Shown here piece by piece: positions 17,341 to 26,586 of a stretch of DNA of 64,000 bases. Location: NCBI GenBank assembly GCA_964450955.1, contig CAYVFI010000018.1:1-64000 (forward strand), given 5' to 3'. The notes below the pieces were generated by a model. That model did no database searches and was not told where the DNA came from. It was given only the letters and a program-made list of their open reading frames with translations. A program made the position numbers and the translations under genes. The DNA comes from CAYNWT01 sp964450955. Its GTDB lineage: Bacteria > Planctomycetota > Planctomycetia > Planctomycetales > Planctomycetaceae. How positions within the stretch are numbered: position 1 is the stretch's first letter; each line of letters starts with the position of its first letter.

Positions 17341-18960
17341 ATGAACCGCCGCGCTCTGACATTGTTATTCGCTGTATCGACCCTCGCCTCAAGCGGTTCC
17401 CCGCTGCTGGCCCAGTCCATGGGGCGGCCAAATATTCTGTTTATCTTCACCGACGACCACGCCGCGCAGGCGATGAGCGCTTACGGTTCGAAGATTAACA
17501 AAACACCGAATCTCGATCGCATCGCCAACGAAGGCATGTTGTTCACCAACTGCTTTTGCACCAACGGAATCTGCGGGCCAAGTCGAGCGGTCATTCAAAC
17601 CGGCAAACACAGCCACCTGAATGGGTTCCTCCAAAACGGGAACACGTTTAACGGCGACCAGCAAACGTTCCCCAAATTGCTACAGAAGGTCGGTTACCAA
17701 ACAGCCGTGATCGGGAAGTGGCATCTAAAGACGGCTCCGCAGGGGTTCGACTATTCCGAAGTCCTGAAGGGGCAGGGGCCGTACTACAACCCGCCGATGC
17801 TGTTGAACGGCAAGAAGAAACCGGTCAAGCACACCGGCTACACGACGGACATCATCACCGACCTCGCGATGAAATGGCTCAAGGAAGATCGCGACCAGGA
17901 AAAGCCGTTCATGCTGATGTACCAGCACAAGGCTCCACACCGAAACTGGCAGCCCAGCCCCAAGCACTTAAGCATGTTTGACGATGTGAAGATTCCGGAA
18001 CCAGAAAACCTGTTCGACAACTACGAAGGTCGCGGCACGGCAGCGATGACTCAGGACATGAGCATCGCCAGAACCATGACATCACGCGACTTGAAGTTAA
18101 CCAAACCAAAGAATTTCACGCCCGAACAATTAGAGACATGGAACAAAGCCTACGCCGCGAAGAATGCCGAGTTCGAAAAGATGGAACTCTCAGGCGAGGA
18201 ACTCATCAGCTGGAAATACCAGCGATACATCAAAGACTACCTGCGCTGCATCGCGTCAGTCGATGACAACGTCGGCCGTATGTTGGACTACCTGGACGAA
18301 AGCGGGCTCGCGAAAAACACCGTCGTGATTTACTCATCCGACCAGGGTTTTTACCTTGGCGAACACGGCTGGTTCGACAAACGATTCATGTACGAAGAAT
18401 CGTACCGCATGCCTTTGGCTGTTCGCTGGCCCGGCTTCGTCAAGCAGAACTCAGTGAACCATAACCTGGTTTCGAATTTGGATTTCGCTCAAACGTTCCT
18501 CGACATCGCCGGAGCACCCCAGCCTGAGGACATGCAGGGCAAGAGCCTGAAACGGCTGATGATGTCCGGGCCAAGTTCGGTGGGAGCCGCCCCAACTCCG
18601 CCGCTCACAATCGGGTTCGACAAAGCTCGCATCGACTGCAGCCAATCCGAATGGCGCGACAGTCTTTATTACCACTACTACGAATTCTTCGGGAACCGCA
18701 AGACGGCTCACATGGTCCGTCGGCACTACGGCATCCGGACGGACCGGTTCAAACTGATCCACTTTTACAACCTCGAAGAATACGAACTCTACGACCTGCA
18801 CCGCGATCCTCGCGAGATGAACAGTCTGCACGACGACCCCGAATACGCGGGCGTCATGAACGACTTGAAGAAGCGCGTGGCCCAACTGCAGGCGGAATAC
18901 AAAGTTCCGGACGACAAGGGTTCGGTTCCAAAGAACCCGCCGATTTTGGAACGGCAGTAG
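17341..18960 (+). CDS. Secreted sulfatase
   Basis: A 539-residue type I sulfatase with a signal peptide ending near LLAQ. 'PNILFIFTDDH' provides the first calcium ligands (Asp38, Asp39). The formylglycine site is C-G-P-S-R (Cys78), which matches C-x-P-S-R, and a downstream 'TGKHSHLNGF' follows. 'GKWHL' and 'YSSDQGFYLGEHGWFDKR' are further metal and substrate residues. It needs a formylglycine-generating enzyme, not seen here. Its targets are probably sulfated polysaccharides. The frame is open from 16972, but ATG 17341 has GAGG upstream and begins the signal peptide. An ABC exporter pair (fetA-fetB) follows within 5 bp, possibly by read-through. Confidence 0.93.
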   Translation: MNRRALTLLFAVSTLASSGSPLLAQSMGRPNILFIFTDDHAAQAMSAYGSKINKTPNLDRIANEGMLFTNCFCTNGICGPSRAVIQTGKHSHLNGFLQNGNTFNGDQQTFPKLLQKVGYQTAVIGKWHLKTAPQGFDYSEVLKGQGPYYNPPMLLNGKKKPVKHTGYTTDIITDLAMKWLKEDRDQEKPFMLMYQHKAPHRNWQPSPKHLSMFDDVKIPEPENLFDNYEGRGTAAMTQDMSIARTMTSRDLKLTKPKNFTPEQLETWNKAYAAKNAEFEKMELSGEELISWKYQRYIKDYLRCIASVDDNVGRMLDYLDESGLAKNTVVIYSSDQGFYLGEHGWFDKRFMYEESYRMPLAVRWPGFVKQNSVNHNLVSNLDFAQTFLDIAGAPQPEDMQGKSLKRLMMSGPSSVGAAPTPPLTIGFDKARIDCSQSEWRDSLYYHYYEFFGNRKTAHMVRRHYGIRTDRFKLIHFYNLEEYELYDLHRDPREMNSLHDDPEYAGVMNDLKKRVAQLQAEYKVPDDKGSVPKNPPILERQ

Positions 18961-18964
18961 CCTG

Positions 18965-19660
18965 GTGAGCAGAAGTCCGACTGAGCTCATTGCTGAGGCA
19001 AAACAAATCACGCGGCTGGCCGACGACGGAACGCGGCTAATCAATCGCGTCGACTTTAGCATCCGCTCGGGAGACCGCCTTGGAATCGTAGGTTCGTCCG
19101 GTTCCGGCAAAACAGTACTCCTTCGCGCGCTGGCTGCACTGGATTCGATTCAATCCGGCCAATTACTGCATGCAGGCCAAGCGGTCAGCGGTGCATTCGT
19201 CCCCGAGTATCGAACGCGGGTCGTTTACCTTCAGCAGCGCCCAACCCTGTTTGAAGGAACCGTAGAGACCAACCTGCGAAAGCCATTCGAACTAGCAGTC
19301 CATCGCAATCGCGCGTTCAACCGCGACAAGGTTGTCGGGTGGTTAGAACTGCTGGACCGCGACGCCGGATTCCTGGACAAAGACCAGCAAAACCTCTCCG
19401 GCGGCGAACTCCAGATAGCCGCCCTACTTCGCGCGATTCAATTAGAACCCCGCGCGCTGCTGCTGGACGAACCAACGGCCGCCCTGGACGCCGGTGCTAC
19501 AGCCGCGGTGGAGCGATTAGTCAGTCAATGGACCAAACAACGCCCTGACACCGCGTTTGTTTGGATCACGCATGATGCCGAACAAGCAAAACGCATGTGT
19601 CAGTCCATCTACCAGATGACCGCGGGCGAGCTGGCGAAGGACACGTCGTGGAATACTTAA
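18965..19660 (+). CDS. fetA: ABC transporter ATP-binding protein, FetA-like
   Basis: A 231-residue ATPase with Walker A 'GSSGSGKT', signature 'LSGGELQ', Walker B 'ALLLDEPTAAL' and H-loop 'WITHDAEQ'. Its pairing with the UPF0014 membrane protein just downstream identifies it as the FetA (YbbL) partner of the FetAB exporter, which has been linked to iron efflux and oxidative stress resistance in E. coli. The start is GTG at 18965, 5 bp after the sulfatase stop. It overlaps fetB by 13 nt. Confidence 0.85.
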   Translation: MSRSPTELIAEAKQITRLADDGTRLINRVDFSIRSGDRLGIVGSSGSGKTVLLRALAALDSIQSGQLLHAGQAVSGAFVPEYRTRVVYLQQRPTLFEGTVETNLRKPFELAVHRNRAFNRDKVVGWLELLDRDAGFLDKDQQNLSGGELQIAALLRAIQLEPRALLLDEPTAALDAGATAAVERLVSQWTKQRPDTAFVWITHDAEQAKRMCQSIYQMTAGELAKDTSWNT

Positions 19661-20454
19661 AGCTAACGTACTTCCAGGTCGGAATTGCAGCGCTATTGGT
19701 GGTGGTTCACGGAGCGATCTCCGTTTGGTTGCGATTGGGTCTGGAACGTTCGCTGTTTGTCGCGGCTATCAGAATGGTCGTCCAGTTGTTCTTGCTGGGA
19801 TTGGTCCTGCAGTGGGTTTTCAACTTAGATCGCTGGTACGTGGTGCTATTGATCGCAGCCGTGATGACGACCATTGCCGGAGTCACCGCGGTTCAACGAA
19901 ACCGTCGTCGGTACAAGGGCATCTGGTTGGACACACTTCTTTCCGTGTGGATCAGCAGTTGGTTCGTCACATCGTTCGCGTTGTTCTTCGTCGTGACGGG
20001 CATCGACAAGTGGTACCAACCGCAGTACCTCATCCCGCTGCTGGGCATGGTTCTAGGGAACACGCTTAACGGAATCTCCGTGGGCCTCAGCACGTTCACC
20101 GAATCCGCGTACACGCGGCACGCTGAAATCGAAACCATGCTGTCTCTGGGAGCCACCCGCTGGGAGGCTTGCGAATCGCCAATCCGTCACGCACTGCGAA
20201 CCGGCATGACGCCCATCATCAATTCCATGATGGTTGTGGGCCTGGTCAGCCTGCCCGGCATGATGACTGGCCAGTTGTTGGCAGGAACCGAACCTGCCGA
20301 AGCCGTGAAATATCAGGTCGTCATCATCTTCCTGATCGCCGCCGCTACAGCACTGGGAACAACCGGCGCCGTGCTGCTTAGCTTCCGCCGACTGTTCAAT
20401 GCCGACCACCAATTCCTCAGATCAAAATTGCAGGCAGTTCCCGAAAAGTCATGA
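19648..20454 (+). CDS. fetB: ABC transporter permease, FetB/UPF0014 family
   Basis: A 268-residue integral membrane protein with about seven hydrophobic segments. It carries the UPF0014 signatures 'AAIRMVVQLFLLGLVLQWVF', 'PLLGMVLGNTLNGISVGLSTF' and 'LSLGATRWEA', plus the C-terminal 'GMMTGQLLAGTEPAEAVKYQ'. It forms the membrane half of the exporter with FetA. I placed the start at GTG 19648, which gives VEYLKLTYFQVG as the N-terminus as in relatives. An earlier in-frame start at 19597 lies deep within fetA. Confidence 0.85.
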   Translation: MEYLKLTYFQVGIAALLVVVHGAISVWLRLGLERSLFVAAIRMVVQLFLLGLVLQWVFNLDRWYVVLLIAAVMTTIAGVTAVQRNRRRYKGIWLDTLLSVWISSWFVTSFALFFVVTGIDKWYQPQYLIPLLGMVLGNTLNGISVGLSTFTESAYTRHAEIETMLSLGATRWEACESPIRHALRTGMTPIINSMMVVGLVSLPGMMTGQLLAGTEPAEAVKYQVVIIFLIAAATALGTTGAVLLSFRRLFNADHQFLRSKLQAVPEKS

Positions 20455-20566
20455 GATGAACTCAATCAACCACTGGAACCTGCTGCGCACTGGCGGACTT
20501 TTGGCGACGCTTGTGACTGTCTGAATGCGGCGAGTACCCAATCAACGACAACAAGTTGCATTGTCC

Positions 20567-20702
20567 GTACTTGCGGGCCTCCGAGCCCCAAGCGCGTACA
20601 GGCGATGTTTTGGCAAGCGACTCGCAAACCACATCGACCGTTAATCCACACCTTCCGGACCTACAGTGAGTTAGAACCCTGGGCTCGGAGGCCCGCAAGT
20701 AC
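20567..20702. repeat. Inverted-repeat element, copy 1 (about 136 bp)
   Basis: Two perfect 22-bp inverted arms (20567-20588 beginning GTACTTGCGGGCCTCC, and 20681-20702) enclose 92 bp. The element fills the gap between the convergent fetB and the minus-strand gene at 20727. The same arms recur at 38167-38300. It may be a non-autonomous mobile element (MITE/REP type) or a shared terminator structure. No target-site duplication is evident to me. Confidence 0.8.
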
Positions 20703-20726
20703 ATCGAGAAACTACGGCTCCGGTTC

Positions 20727-22298
20727 CTAACGCCGCAATTCAATCCCGATGTCGTAGCTTCCGTTGGTTGGTTCCAGGTCGGTGCCGCCGTCGTCTTTCA
20801 AATCAGGGCCCACGCTATAGACGCGGCAGGTGGTTCCTTGCTTGATAAACGAAACAGGCTTCCCGGTGAATCTGTCGTTGGGAACCGAGTCCAGATACTT
20901 CGGAACCAGTTGGTTCAAAGATTCCGGCCACTTTTTGTGTTCGCTGTACCACGCGGATAACCCCCACCCAACCGTGATCACATCGCCAAGTGCCAAACAT
21001 CGCAGTTCGGCCTTCTGCGCTTGCGAATACGCCGGGGTCAGGTTCGTGGTGACGAAACGCTCGATGAACTTTGTGACGGCCTCCTCAGATGCAAGCAATT
21101 CAGCAGCGCTGACCTTTGCAATCTTCTCGCCGGCATCCTTCGCGGCTTTCTCGAACTCAGCGAACCGCGTCTCGCGCCGCTGCATGTTTGGCTCTTTTAG
21201 TATGTCCACAAAGTTGTCATACCGCTTGTTGAGGTTGATCATGATCTGGTCATAGTCAACGTTGGGATGCTTGGCCCTCAGTCTCAAAGTCAGCGCAATC
21301 TCTGGCCCAATACCAGCGCCGGCGTTGGGGCCGACTCCGAGAAGGTTCGCCACCTCACGTATGTCGCCTCCGCGGGCCATCGACGTCACCACGTCCAACA
21401 TCATGCAGCGTTCTGCAAACCCGACCAGTTCTGCCGAACTTTTCCTTTTCCTGACAGTCGCCAGCTTACGCTTCCAAAACAACTGTTTCGCACGATTTGG
21501 CTGCGCGAAGTTTAGGTAGCTTTCTTCGGCGCGGTAGGTCACGTTACCCAGAGCACAGCTGACCAGGAGCTCAATAAGAGTCCAACCATTGCCAATATGC
21601 CCGGCCAGGCGATGGCACGCCAGCAAATCATTCAGCGCCACGCCTTCGCGTTTGTTGCCAAGATTCAGCATCGCATTTGCGGTCAACAATCGAACCACAA
21701 TCCGCGCGTTCTGGACATCCGGAAGCAACACCTCAACCATACGACCATCCTGCGGTAGCGCTGGCGAGTACCACTGTGGCCGTGCGGCCGCGGCGCGAAT
21801 GTCGGCTATGACGCCAGTGTTCCGACTGATCCATGACGCGGCCAAATCTGAGTCACCCTCAACCCACGGGTTCCTCATCACTTCGCCCAATTCCTCGATC
21901 CGGTCGCGACCAAACTCGGCAAGGATATCGCCCTGCGAGACGATCCGTGACTGAGGATCCTCAGGAGCCGGGATGCCAAGCAACGCGTAATATTGGCCCT
22001 TCAATCGCTCAGAGAGTTCACGTTCGCCCAGCATCAGCCGGATCGGCACATTCGCGTTGTTCTCAGCCGTCACTCCTTCTCGCAGTTTCCTATCGATGGC
22101 GGCGACGTAGTTGATGTAGCCCTCGGCATCGACCGGTTCGGTAACAAACGTCGTGTCCTTACCAATTGTGATCCGAGCTTTTTGCTCAGCCTGAGCGAAC
22201 GCAGATCCCGGACCAATGGCGGCATGAAACGCGGCAACCGCGACCAAACAAAACGTAATTCTTAACACGGCGACCTCAGACCATTTAACTAACTGCAT
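20727..22298 (-). CDS. Secreted planctomycete hypothetical protein
   Basis: The 523-residue product has a signal peptide or N-terminal anchor (hydrophobic 'ITFCLVAVAAFHAAI', possible cleavage after AFAQ). The segment 'PVDAEGYINYVAAIDRKLREGVTAENNA' near the N-terminus is a pattern I associate with large planctomycete families of unknown function. The C-terminal 75 residues ('WYSEHKKWPESLNQLVPKYL', 'DRFTGKPVSF', 'YSVGPDLKDDGGTD') look like the end of type II secretion pseudopilin-like proteins, where 'YSVGPDxxDDGG' is common. No catalytic motif is recognisable, and the function is unknown. Confidence 0.6.
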   Translation of the reverse strand: MQLVKWSEVAVLRITFCLVAVAAFHAAIGPGSAFAQAEQKARITIGKDTTFVTEPVDAEGYINYVAAIDRKLREGVTAENNANVPIRLMLGERELSERLKGQYYALLGIPAPEDPQSRIVSQGDILAEFGRDRIEELGEVMRNPWVEGDSDLAASWISRNTGVIADIRAAAARPQWYSPALPQDGRMVEVLLPDVQNARIVVRLLTANAMLNLGNKREGVALNDLLACHRLAGHIGNGWTLIELLVSCALGNVTYRAEESYLNFAQPNRAKQLFWKRKLATVRKRKSSAELVGFAERCMMLDVVTSMARGGDIREVANLLGVGPNAGAGIGPEIALTLRLRAKHPNVDYDQIMINLNKRYDNFVDILKEPNMQRRETRFAEFEKAAKDAGEKIAKVSAAELLASEEAVTKFIERFVTTNLTPAYSQAQKAELRCLALGDVITVGWGLSAWYSEHKKWPESLNQLVPKYLDSVPNDRFTGKPVSFIKQGTTCRVYSVGPDLKDDGGTDLEPTNGSYDIGIELRR

Positions 22299-22809
22299 AA
22301 GGATCGCGCAGCAGGCAATTCTTGTCTACGAATTTACAGAATCCATCCGGCCGCGCATCCCGCGGGGTTGTCTCATAGCGGAATCCAAGCTCATTCCGTA
22401 GCACAACAGATGGGTTGCAGAAGGTGTGTACCCCGTCAAACGAAAGTAGCCATCACGCTCCGCCGTGATGAGCCGCGCAGTGGGAACGTCCAAACAACGG
22501 CCCCGTGTCGACCGGAGAGTAGATCCCCAAACAAAGCGATCCAGCAGCGGTGATCAAGATCGGACAGTCCCCGTTCGATCCAGCCTGCTGTGGCTGCAGT
22601 GACTGTAGGGCCGGTTCCCACCGGCCGAACATCCACCCCCGTCACAAACGGCCGGTAGGAACCGGCCCTACTTTCACTAGTGTCCCGAGTTAGAAGTTCG
22701 TTGTCAGTCACAACCCAAAGCGTCGCGAGAAATCAGCATTTCTTCCGTCGTGAGGTCCTCGCTGACGCGTCGGGTTATGAGGCGAACTTCCAACTCACCA
22801 CACGAGTTG
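22299..22809. other. Gene-poor intergenic region with repeats
   Basis: About 510 bp between two minus-strand genes. It contains a short hairpin ATCACGCTCCGCCGTGAT (about 22451-22468) and the 22-bp inverted repeat at 22605-22671. The ORFs that cross it have no ribosome-binding site and are made of repeat sequence, so I call no gene. Confidence 0.6.
22605..22671. repeat. REP-like inverted repeat
   Basis: Arms GTAGGGCCGGTTCCCACCGG (extends to 22626) and its reverse complement at 22650-22671 match at 21 of 22 positions around a 23-bp spacer. Each arm also contains CCGGT...ACCGG and can fold on itself. This looks like a dispersed palindromic repeat rather than a gene. Confidence 0.75.
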
Positions 22810-24393
22810 CTATTTGCCTTTTCGCTTTTTCTTGGCCTTCTTCGTAAACGAGATCACGGGGCGCGGCACGTTTTCTGTCGGGCCGCGGAAGACGTAGGGT
22901 TTCCAGGCGTCGCGGGCTTTTTCCCATTCAGCCAGCGTTCGGGTTGGGAACCACGGTGGGGAACCGTTCTTGGTGAAGTCGTAGTTCTTCACGTTCTTTT
23001 CGACCCATTCGCCGACGGTTGGAGTGGGACAGGTCTTGGGGAACACGCCTTTGGCTCGGAACTCGTCGCTGACGCCCTGGTCTTTGATTACGTTGTCACG
23101 CCAGTTTTTCAGTTCGGCCAGTAGTTCTGCCTTGGCGTCCGCGTAGGCCGGATCGTTGGCGACGTTGTGGATTTCGTGCGGGTCCTTCTGCAGGTCGAAC
23201 ATTTCGATTTCGGGTTTGGTTCGAGAGAAAAACGCGGCCTGAACCGGGTTCAACTTGCCTTGCAGGTTCAGAACGTTCATCTCGGCCAACGGCGGGTAGG
23301 CGAGTTCTTTGTAATGACTGAACTGGCAGTAGGCTCGTTCGGGCATGAGGTTCAGAATCAGCTTGTGGTTCTTCGAACGGACCGAACGCATGGCGTCGTG
23401 GGCGTCGTCCATTTTGTCGCGAGCGGCGAACACGTACTTGCGGTTCTGCACTTCATCGCTGAAGAGGCTCTTGCCGTGCAACGGGACGGGGGCTTTGATG
23501 CCGGCAGCTTCCAGAATGGTCGCGCAGATATCGATGGACATGACCAAGTCGTTGTTGACCTGACCCGGTTTCACCTTGCCGGGCCACCGCATGATCATGG
23601 GGATGCGAGTGCCTTCGTCGTACAGGAATTGCTTGCCGCGAATGTGGCAGCGGCCGTGGTCGCCGATGAAGAACACGATGGTGTTGTCGGACAGGCCTTC
23701 GTGGTCCAGTCGTTGTAGAAGTGCGCCGACTTCGCGATCGACGATCTGCATCTGTTCCAGACCGTTGGCCCAGTCGCGTCGGATGAATGGTGTGTCGGCG
23801 TAGTACGGTGGGAGTTCGATGTCTTTCGGATCGATCGGACGCTGTGGGTCTCGGTTCCACTTGCGATGCGTTCCACCGAACGTGATGCGAGCGAAGAACG
23901 GCTGACCCTCTTTGCGCTGGTTCCAATCTTTACCCATGAACAATTCCTCCCGCGTGTCGGGCAGGAAGTTGCAGTCGGTCTTCCAGCTCATGATTGCCGT
24001 GTAGTAGCCGGCGTCTGCGAACAGATGCGGGATTGGACGAATGCCGTAGGGCAGAGGCTTTTTGTCATCAGTGCGATGCTGGTGGGCTCCGATGTAGTTC
24101 TGATGGAACCCGGTCATCATGGCCGACCGCGACGTCGAACAGACTGGCGACGTCGTGAACGCCGTTTCGTAGCGGATACCCTGTGACGCCAGCTTGTCCA
24201 CATGCGGAGTATGAATGCCTTTGGTGCCGTAGCACGAAAGATCGGGGCTCCAGTCTTCGATGGTAATCCACAGAATGTTGGGCCGCGTTTGCTGCGCGGC
24301 TCCCGTGTCTTCTGCGGCGCCCGCATGCGGGACAACGATGAAGATTCCGGGAATGCAGAAAAAGCTAAGTAGCAATCGAGTGTGTCGGGTCAT
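22810..24393 (-). CDS. Secreted sulfatase with C-S-T-S-R active-site motif
   Basis: A 527-residue sulfatase-family protein with a signal peptide (cleavage near HAGA). 'PNILWITIEDWSPDLSCYG' is the metal-binding start, with Glu-Asp in place of Asp-Asp. The modified cysteine lies in C-S-T-S-R (Cys85), where the usual Pro/Ala is Thr. Downstream 'MTGFHQNYIGAHQHRT' and 'VFFIGDHGRCHIRGKQFLYDEGTRIPMI' are characteristic. The tail is strongly basic (KKAKKKRKGK). Related planctomycete 'heparan N-sulfatase-like' proteins show the same EDWSPD/CSTSR pair, so I think it is active, but the motif deviates from textbook C-x-P/A-x-R. The substrate is unknown. Confidence 0.88.
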   Translation of the reverse strand: MTRHTRLLLSFFCIPGIFIVVPHAGAAEDTGAAQQTRPNILWITIEDWSPDLSCYGTKGIHTPHVDKLASQGIRYETAFTTSPVCSTSRSAMMTGFHQNYIGAHQHRTDDKKPLPYGIRPIPHLFADAGYYTAIMSWKTDCNFLPDTREELFMGKDWNQRKEGQPFFARITFGGTHRKWNRDPQRPIDPKDIELPPYYADTPFIRRDWANGLEQMQIVDREVGALLQRLDHEGLSDNTIVFFIGDHGRCHIRGKQFLYDEGTRIPMIMRWPGKVKPGQVNNDLVMSIDICATILEAAGIKAPVPLHGKSLFSDEVQNRKYVFAARDKMDDAHDAMRSVRSKNHKLILNLMPERAYCQFSHYKELAYPPLAEMNVLNLQGKLNPVQAAFFSRTKPEIEMFDLQKDPHEIHNVANDPAYADAKAELLAELKNWRDNVIKDQGVSDEFRAKGVFPKTCPTPTVGEWVEKNVKNYDFTKNGSPPWFPTRTLAEWEKARDAWKPYVFRGPTENVPRPVISFTKKAKKKRKGK

Positions 24394-24597
24394 GCCTGGC
24401 CGTTCGCTTCCAAGTTCGCGCGGTTGTTACCGGGTTACTGTACCAAACGGGCTGGGGCGGTTCTCCGGTTGGCTGACAGGAGCTATCGATGCAAGGCGGA
24501 CCGGTTGCGATGAAAGCCGACTCGGGACATGAATCGGAACATTCCAGCCAGTCAGACTGGGTGCGTCAGCAAAGCTTGCGACTTGTTCAATACGGCC

Positions 24598-26586
24598 TCA
24601 GTCTTGCACAAGCCGCTGATGGACGGCGGCGAGTTCGTCGTTTCCGAGTGCTGAGTAGGCGGCGGCCAGGTAGCGGTGTGTGTCCCGGTTGGACTTGTCC
24701 TGAGCGAGGCTGGTTTCGAAATCGTGCAAGGCGTCTTCGTACCGTTCCAGCTTCATCAGGATCGCTCCGCGTGTTCTAAGGATACTGGGATTCTCAGGCA
24801 GGCGCTTGAGCGCATCGTCGGCGAAGCCCAGCGAACGGTTGAGTTCTGACGTGGTGGGCTTGTCCAGCGAACAGATCGCGAAGGCCAGATTGTTGCATAC
24901 CATTGGGTCGTCCGGAGTTGCCTTCACGGCCTGATCCAGGTGCTTCACGGCCATCTGATAATCGCCGCGATCAATGGCGTTGGTTCCCAGGTGAGTGTGA
25001 ATCAGCACTGCGTTCTGCCCCTGCGACAGCATCTGATAAAGCTGACTGCGCGCCGGTTTTGCTGTTGGGTTGTCGCGACCTGCCAGCATGGCGAAACCGG
25101 CCACGACCAGGTGATTGTTTGGATCAATTTCAATTGCCGACTTCATGAGTTCCAGTTGTCGCGGTTCAGAACCAGGCTTGCCTTCAAGATATTGGAACTG
25201 CTTAAGGCGATAGCGCACGCGTGCGATATTAATTTCGGCGGTCGCGACTTCCCTGGTGTGCGCTCGATCTAAAACGGTAATCGAATCGTCCCACCGTTTG
25301 AGAAACGACAGTGCTTTGGCCAGGTCGAGATACGTCTTTGGGTCTGCGTCGAGTTGCGGCTTCAAAGACATGATGACCGCGCCCGCTTCCTGTCGTGCTG
25401 CAGGTTCGTCGCCCATTTCTCGATAAAGAGCGGCAAGTTGTAACCGCGTGGCAGGGTGTTGCGCTGCGGTTTGTTTCAGCCGGTCAATAGCCGCCTCACG
25501 ATTGCCGAGCTGGAATTCGCTCCAGGCAGTCAGTCCCGACAGCGTCTGATTGTCCGGTTCGGCAACCATCCGTTCGCGCAGCATGGCATCAATTTTTTGC
25601 AGTAGCTGCGGATCCATTTTGTGTTCGGTCTGCGGGATCTCGCTAAGTTCTTTGACGACAGAGAGGTTCTTCGGGTCGAACGCCAGAGCCCGCTGCAACA
25701 GTGCTGAGAACCTTGGGTAATCAACAATGCCTGCCGCGCGTTCTGTTCTGGCGGCGGTCACAATCGTCTTACTTAGTTCTTCCCTCAGACGTGTTGTGTC
25801 TTCAGCAATGGGCAGCCCGCGTTGCAACGCTGTGATCGATTCTTCAAGACGACCCTGTGCCCGCAATGCGTGTCCCCACTGAATACGTCGGCTGATGTCC
25901 GTTGGATCGTTCGCGACCATTTGCTTAAGCGAACCTGCTGCCGCCGCGGCGGCTCGTTCGGCTTCTTCTTTGCGACCAAGCCCTGAGAGAACTCGGGCGT
26001 ACTTCAACCAATACACAGGATCCAGCCGAGCCGCAATTCGTGTGTGGGGTGCAGCAAGGTCGGGCTGTTTCAACAAAATGTAGGCATCCGCCAGCAGCGC
26101 ATGAGCCACCGGATTTTGTGGTTCGGCCCGGGTGACGCGAAGCAACGAAGTCACGACTCCCTGAACCGTGGTTACAGTCAGCGGGGTCTGAGACAGATCA
26201 GCCTGAGCCACCCAGATTGCGGCGTTGTTGTGGTTCCGCTGTGCCAGCGATCGCATCATGGCGTGGCCACCCGTTGGATCGTCTTCCTCCAACTTCAGTG
26301 TGGCCAGACTATAAAGGTACTCGGTGTTATTGGGCCGCATCTGTACCAGAGCGTTTATCGCAACTCGGCTGACAGGTTCGTCGCCAGCTTCTCTGGCTTT
26401 GTTGAACTGCTTTTCGTAATTCGGCATGGCAAACAGTTCGACATCGCCCACCCAACCGTGAAGCGCAATCAGTCCTGCCAGCACCAGCACAGTAGGCAGT
26501 CCAAGCATAAGGCTGCGTCTCGAACGAGACGCCATGTAGGACCCAACCAGGTCGTTTTTGAAGAAGAAGCTACCCCGCTTACTCAC
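24598..26586 (-). CDS. Membrane-anchored TPR protein of the exosortase operon
   Basis: The 662-residue product has a basic N-terminus, one membrane helix (about 25-43), then more than ten tetratricopeptide-like helical pairs. Clear examples are 'PVAHALLADAYILLKQPDLAA', 'WGHALRAQGRLEESITALQR' and 'LGTNAIDRGDYQMAVKHLDQA'. It starts at GTG 26586, overlapping the TGA of the exosortase gene (GTGA), so it is translationally coupled. Large TPR proteins often accompany exosortases and exopolysaccharide loci, where they scaffold assembly at the inner membrane. That role here is inferred from context. Confidence 0.8.
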   Translation of the reverse strand: MSKRGSFFFKNDLVGSYMASRSRRSLMLGLPTVLVLAGLIALHGWVGDVELFAMPNYEKQFNKAREAGDEPVSRVAINALVQMRPNNTEYLYSLATLKLEEDDPTGGHAMMRSLAQRNHNNAAIWVAQADLSQTPLTVTTVQGVVTSLLRVTRAEPQNPVAHALLADAYILLKQPDLAAPHTRIAARLDPVYWLKYARVLSGLGRKEEAERAAAAAAGSLKQMVANDPTDISRRIQWGHALRAQGRLEESITALQRGLPIAEDTTRLREELSKTIVTAARTERAAGIVDYPRFSALLQRALAFDPKNLSVVKELSEIPQTEHKMDPQLLQKIDAMLRERMVAEPDNQTLSGLTAWSEFQLGNREAAIDRLKQTAAQHPATRLQLAALYREMGDEPAARQEAGAVIMSLKPQLDADPKTYLDLAKALSFLKRWDDSITVLDRAHTREVATAEINIARVRYRLKQFQYLEGKPGSEPRQLELMKSAIEIDPNNHLVVAGFAMLAGRDNPTAKPARSQLYQMLSQGQNAVLIHTHLGTNAIDRGDYQMAVKHLDQAVKATPDDPMVCNNLAFAICSLDKPTTSELNRSLGFADDALKRLPENPSILRTRGAILMKLERYEDALHDFETSLAQDKSNRDTHRYLAAAYSALGNDELAAVHQRLVQD

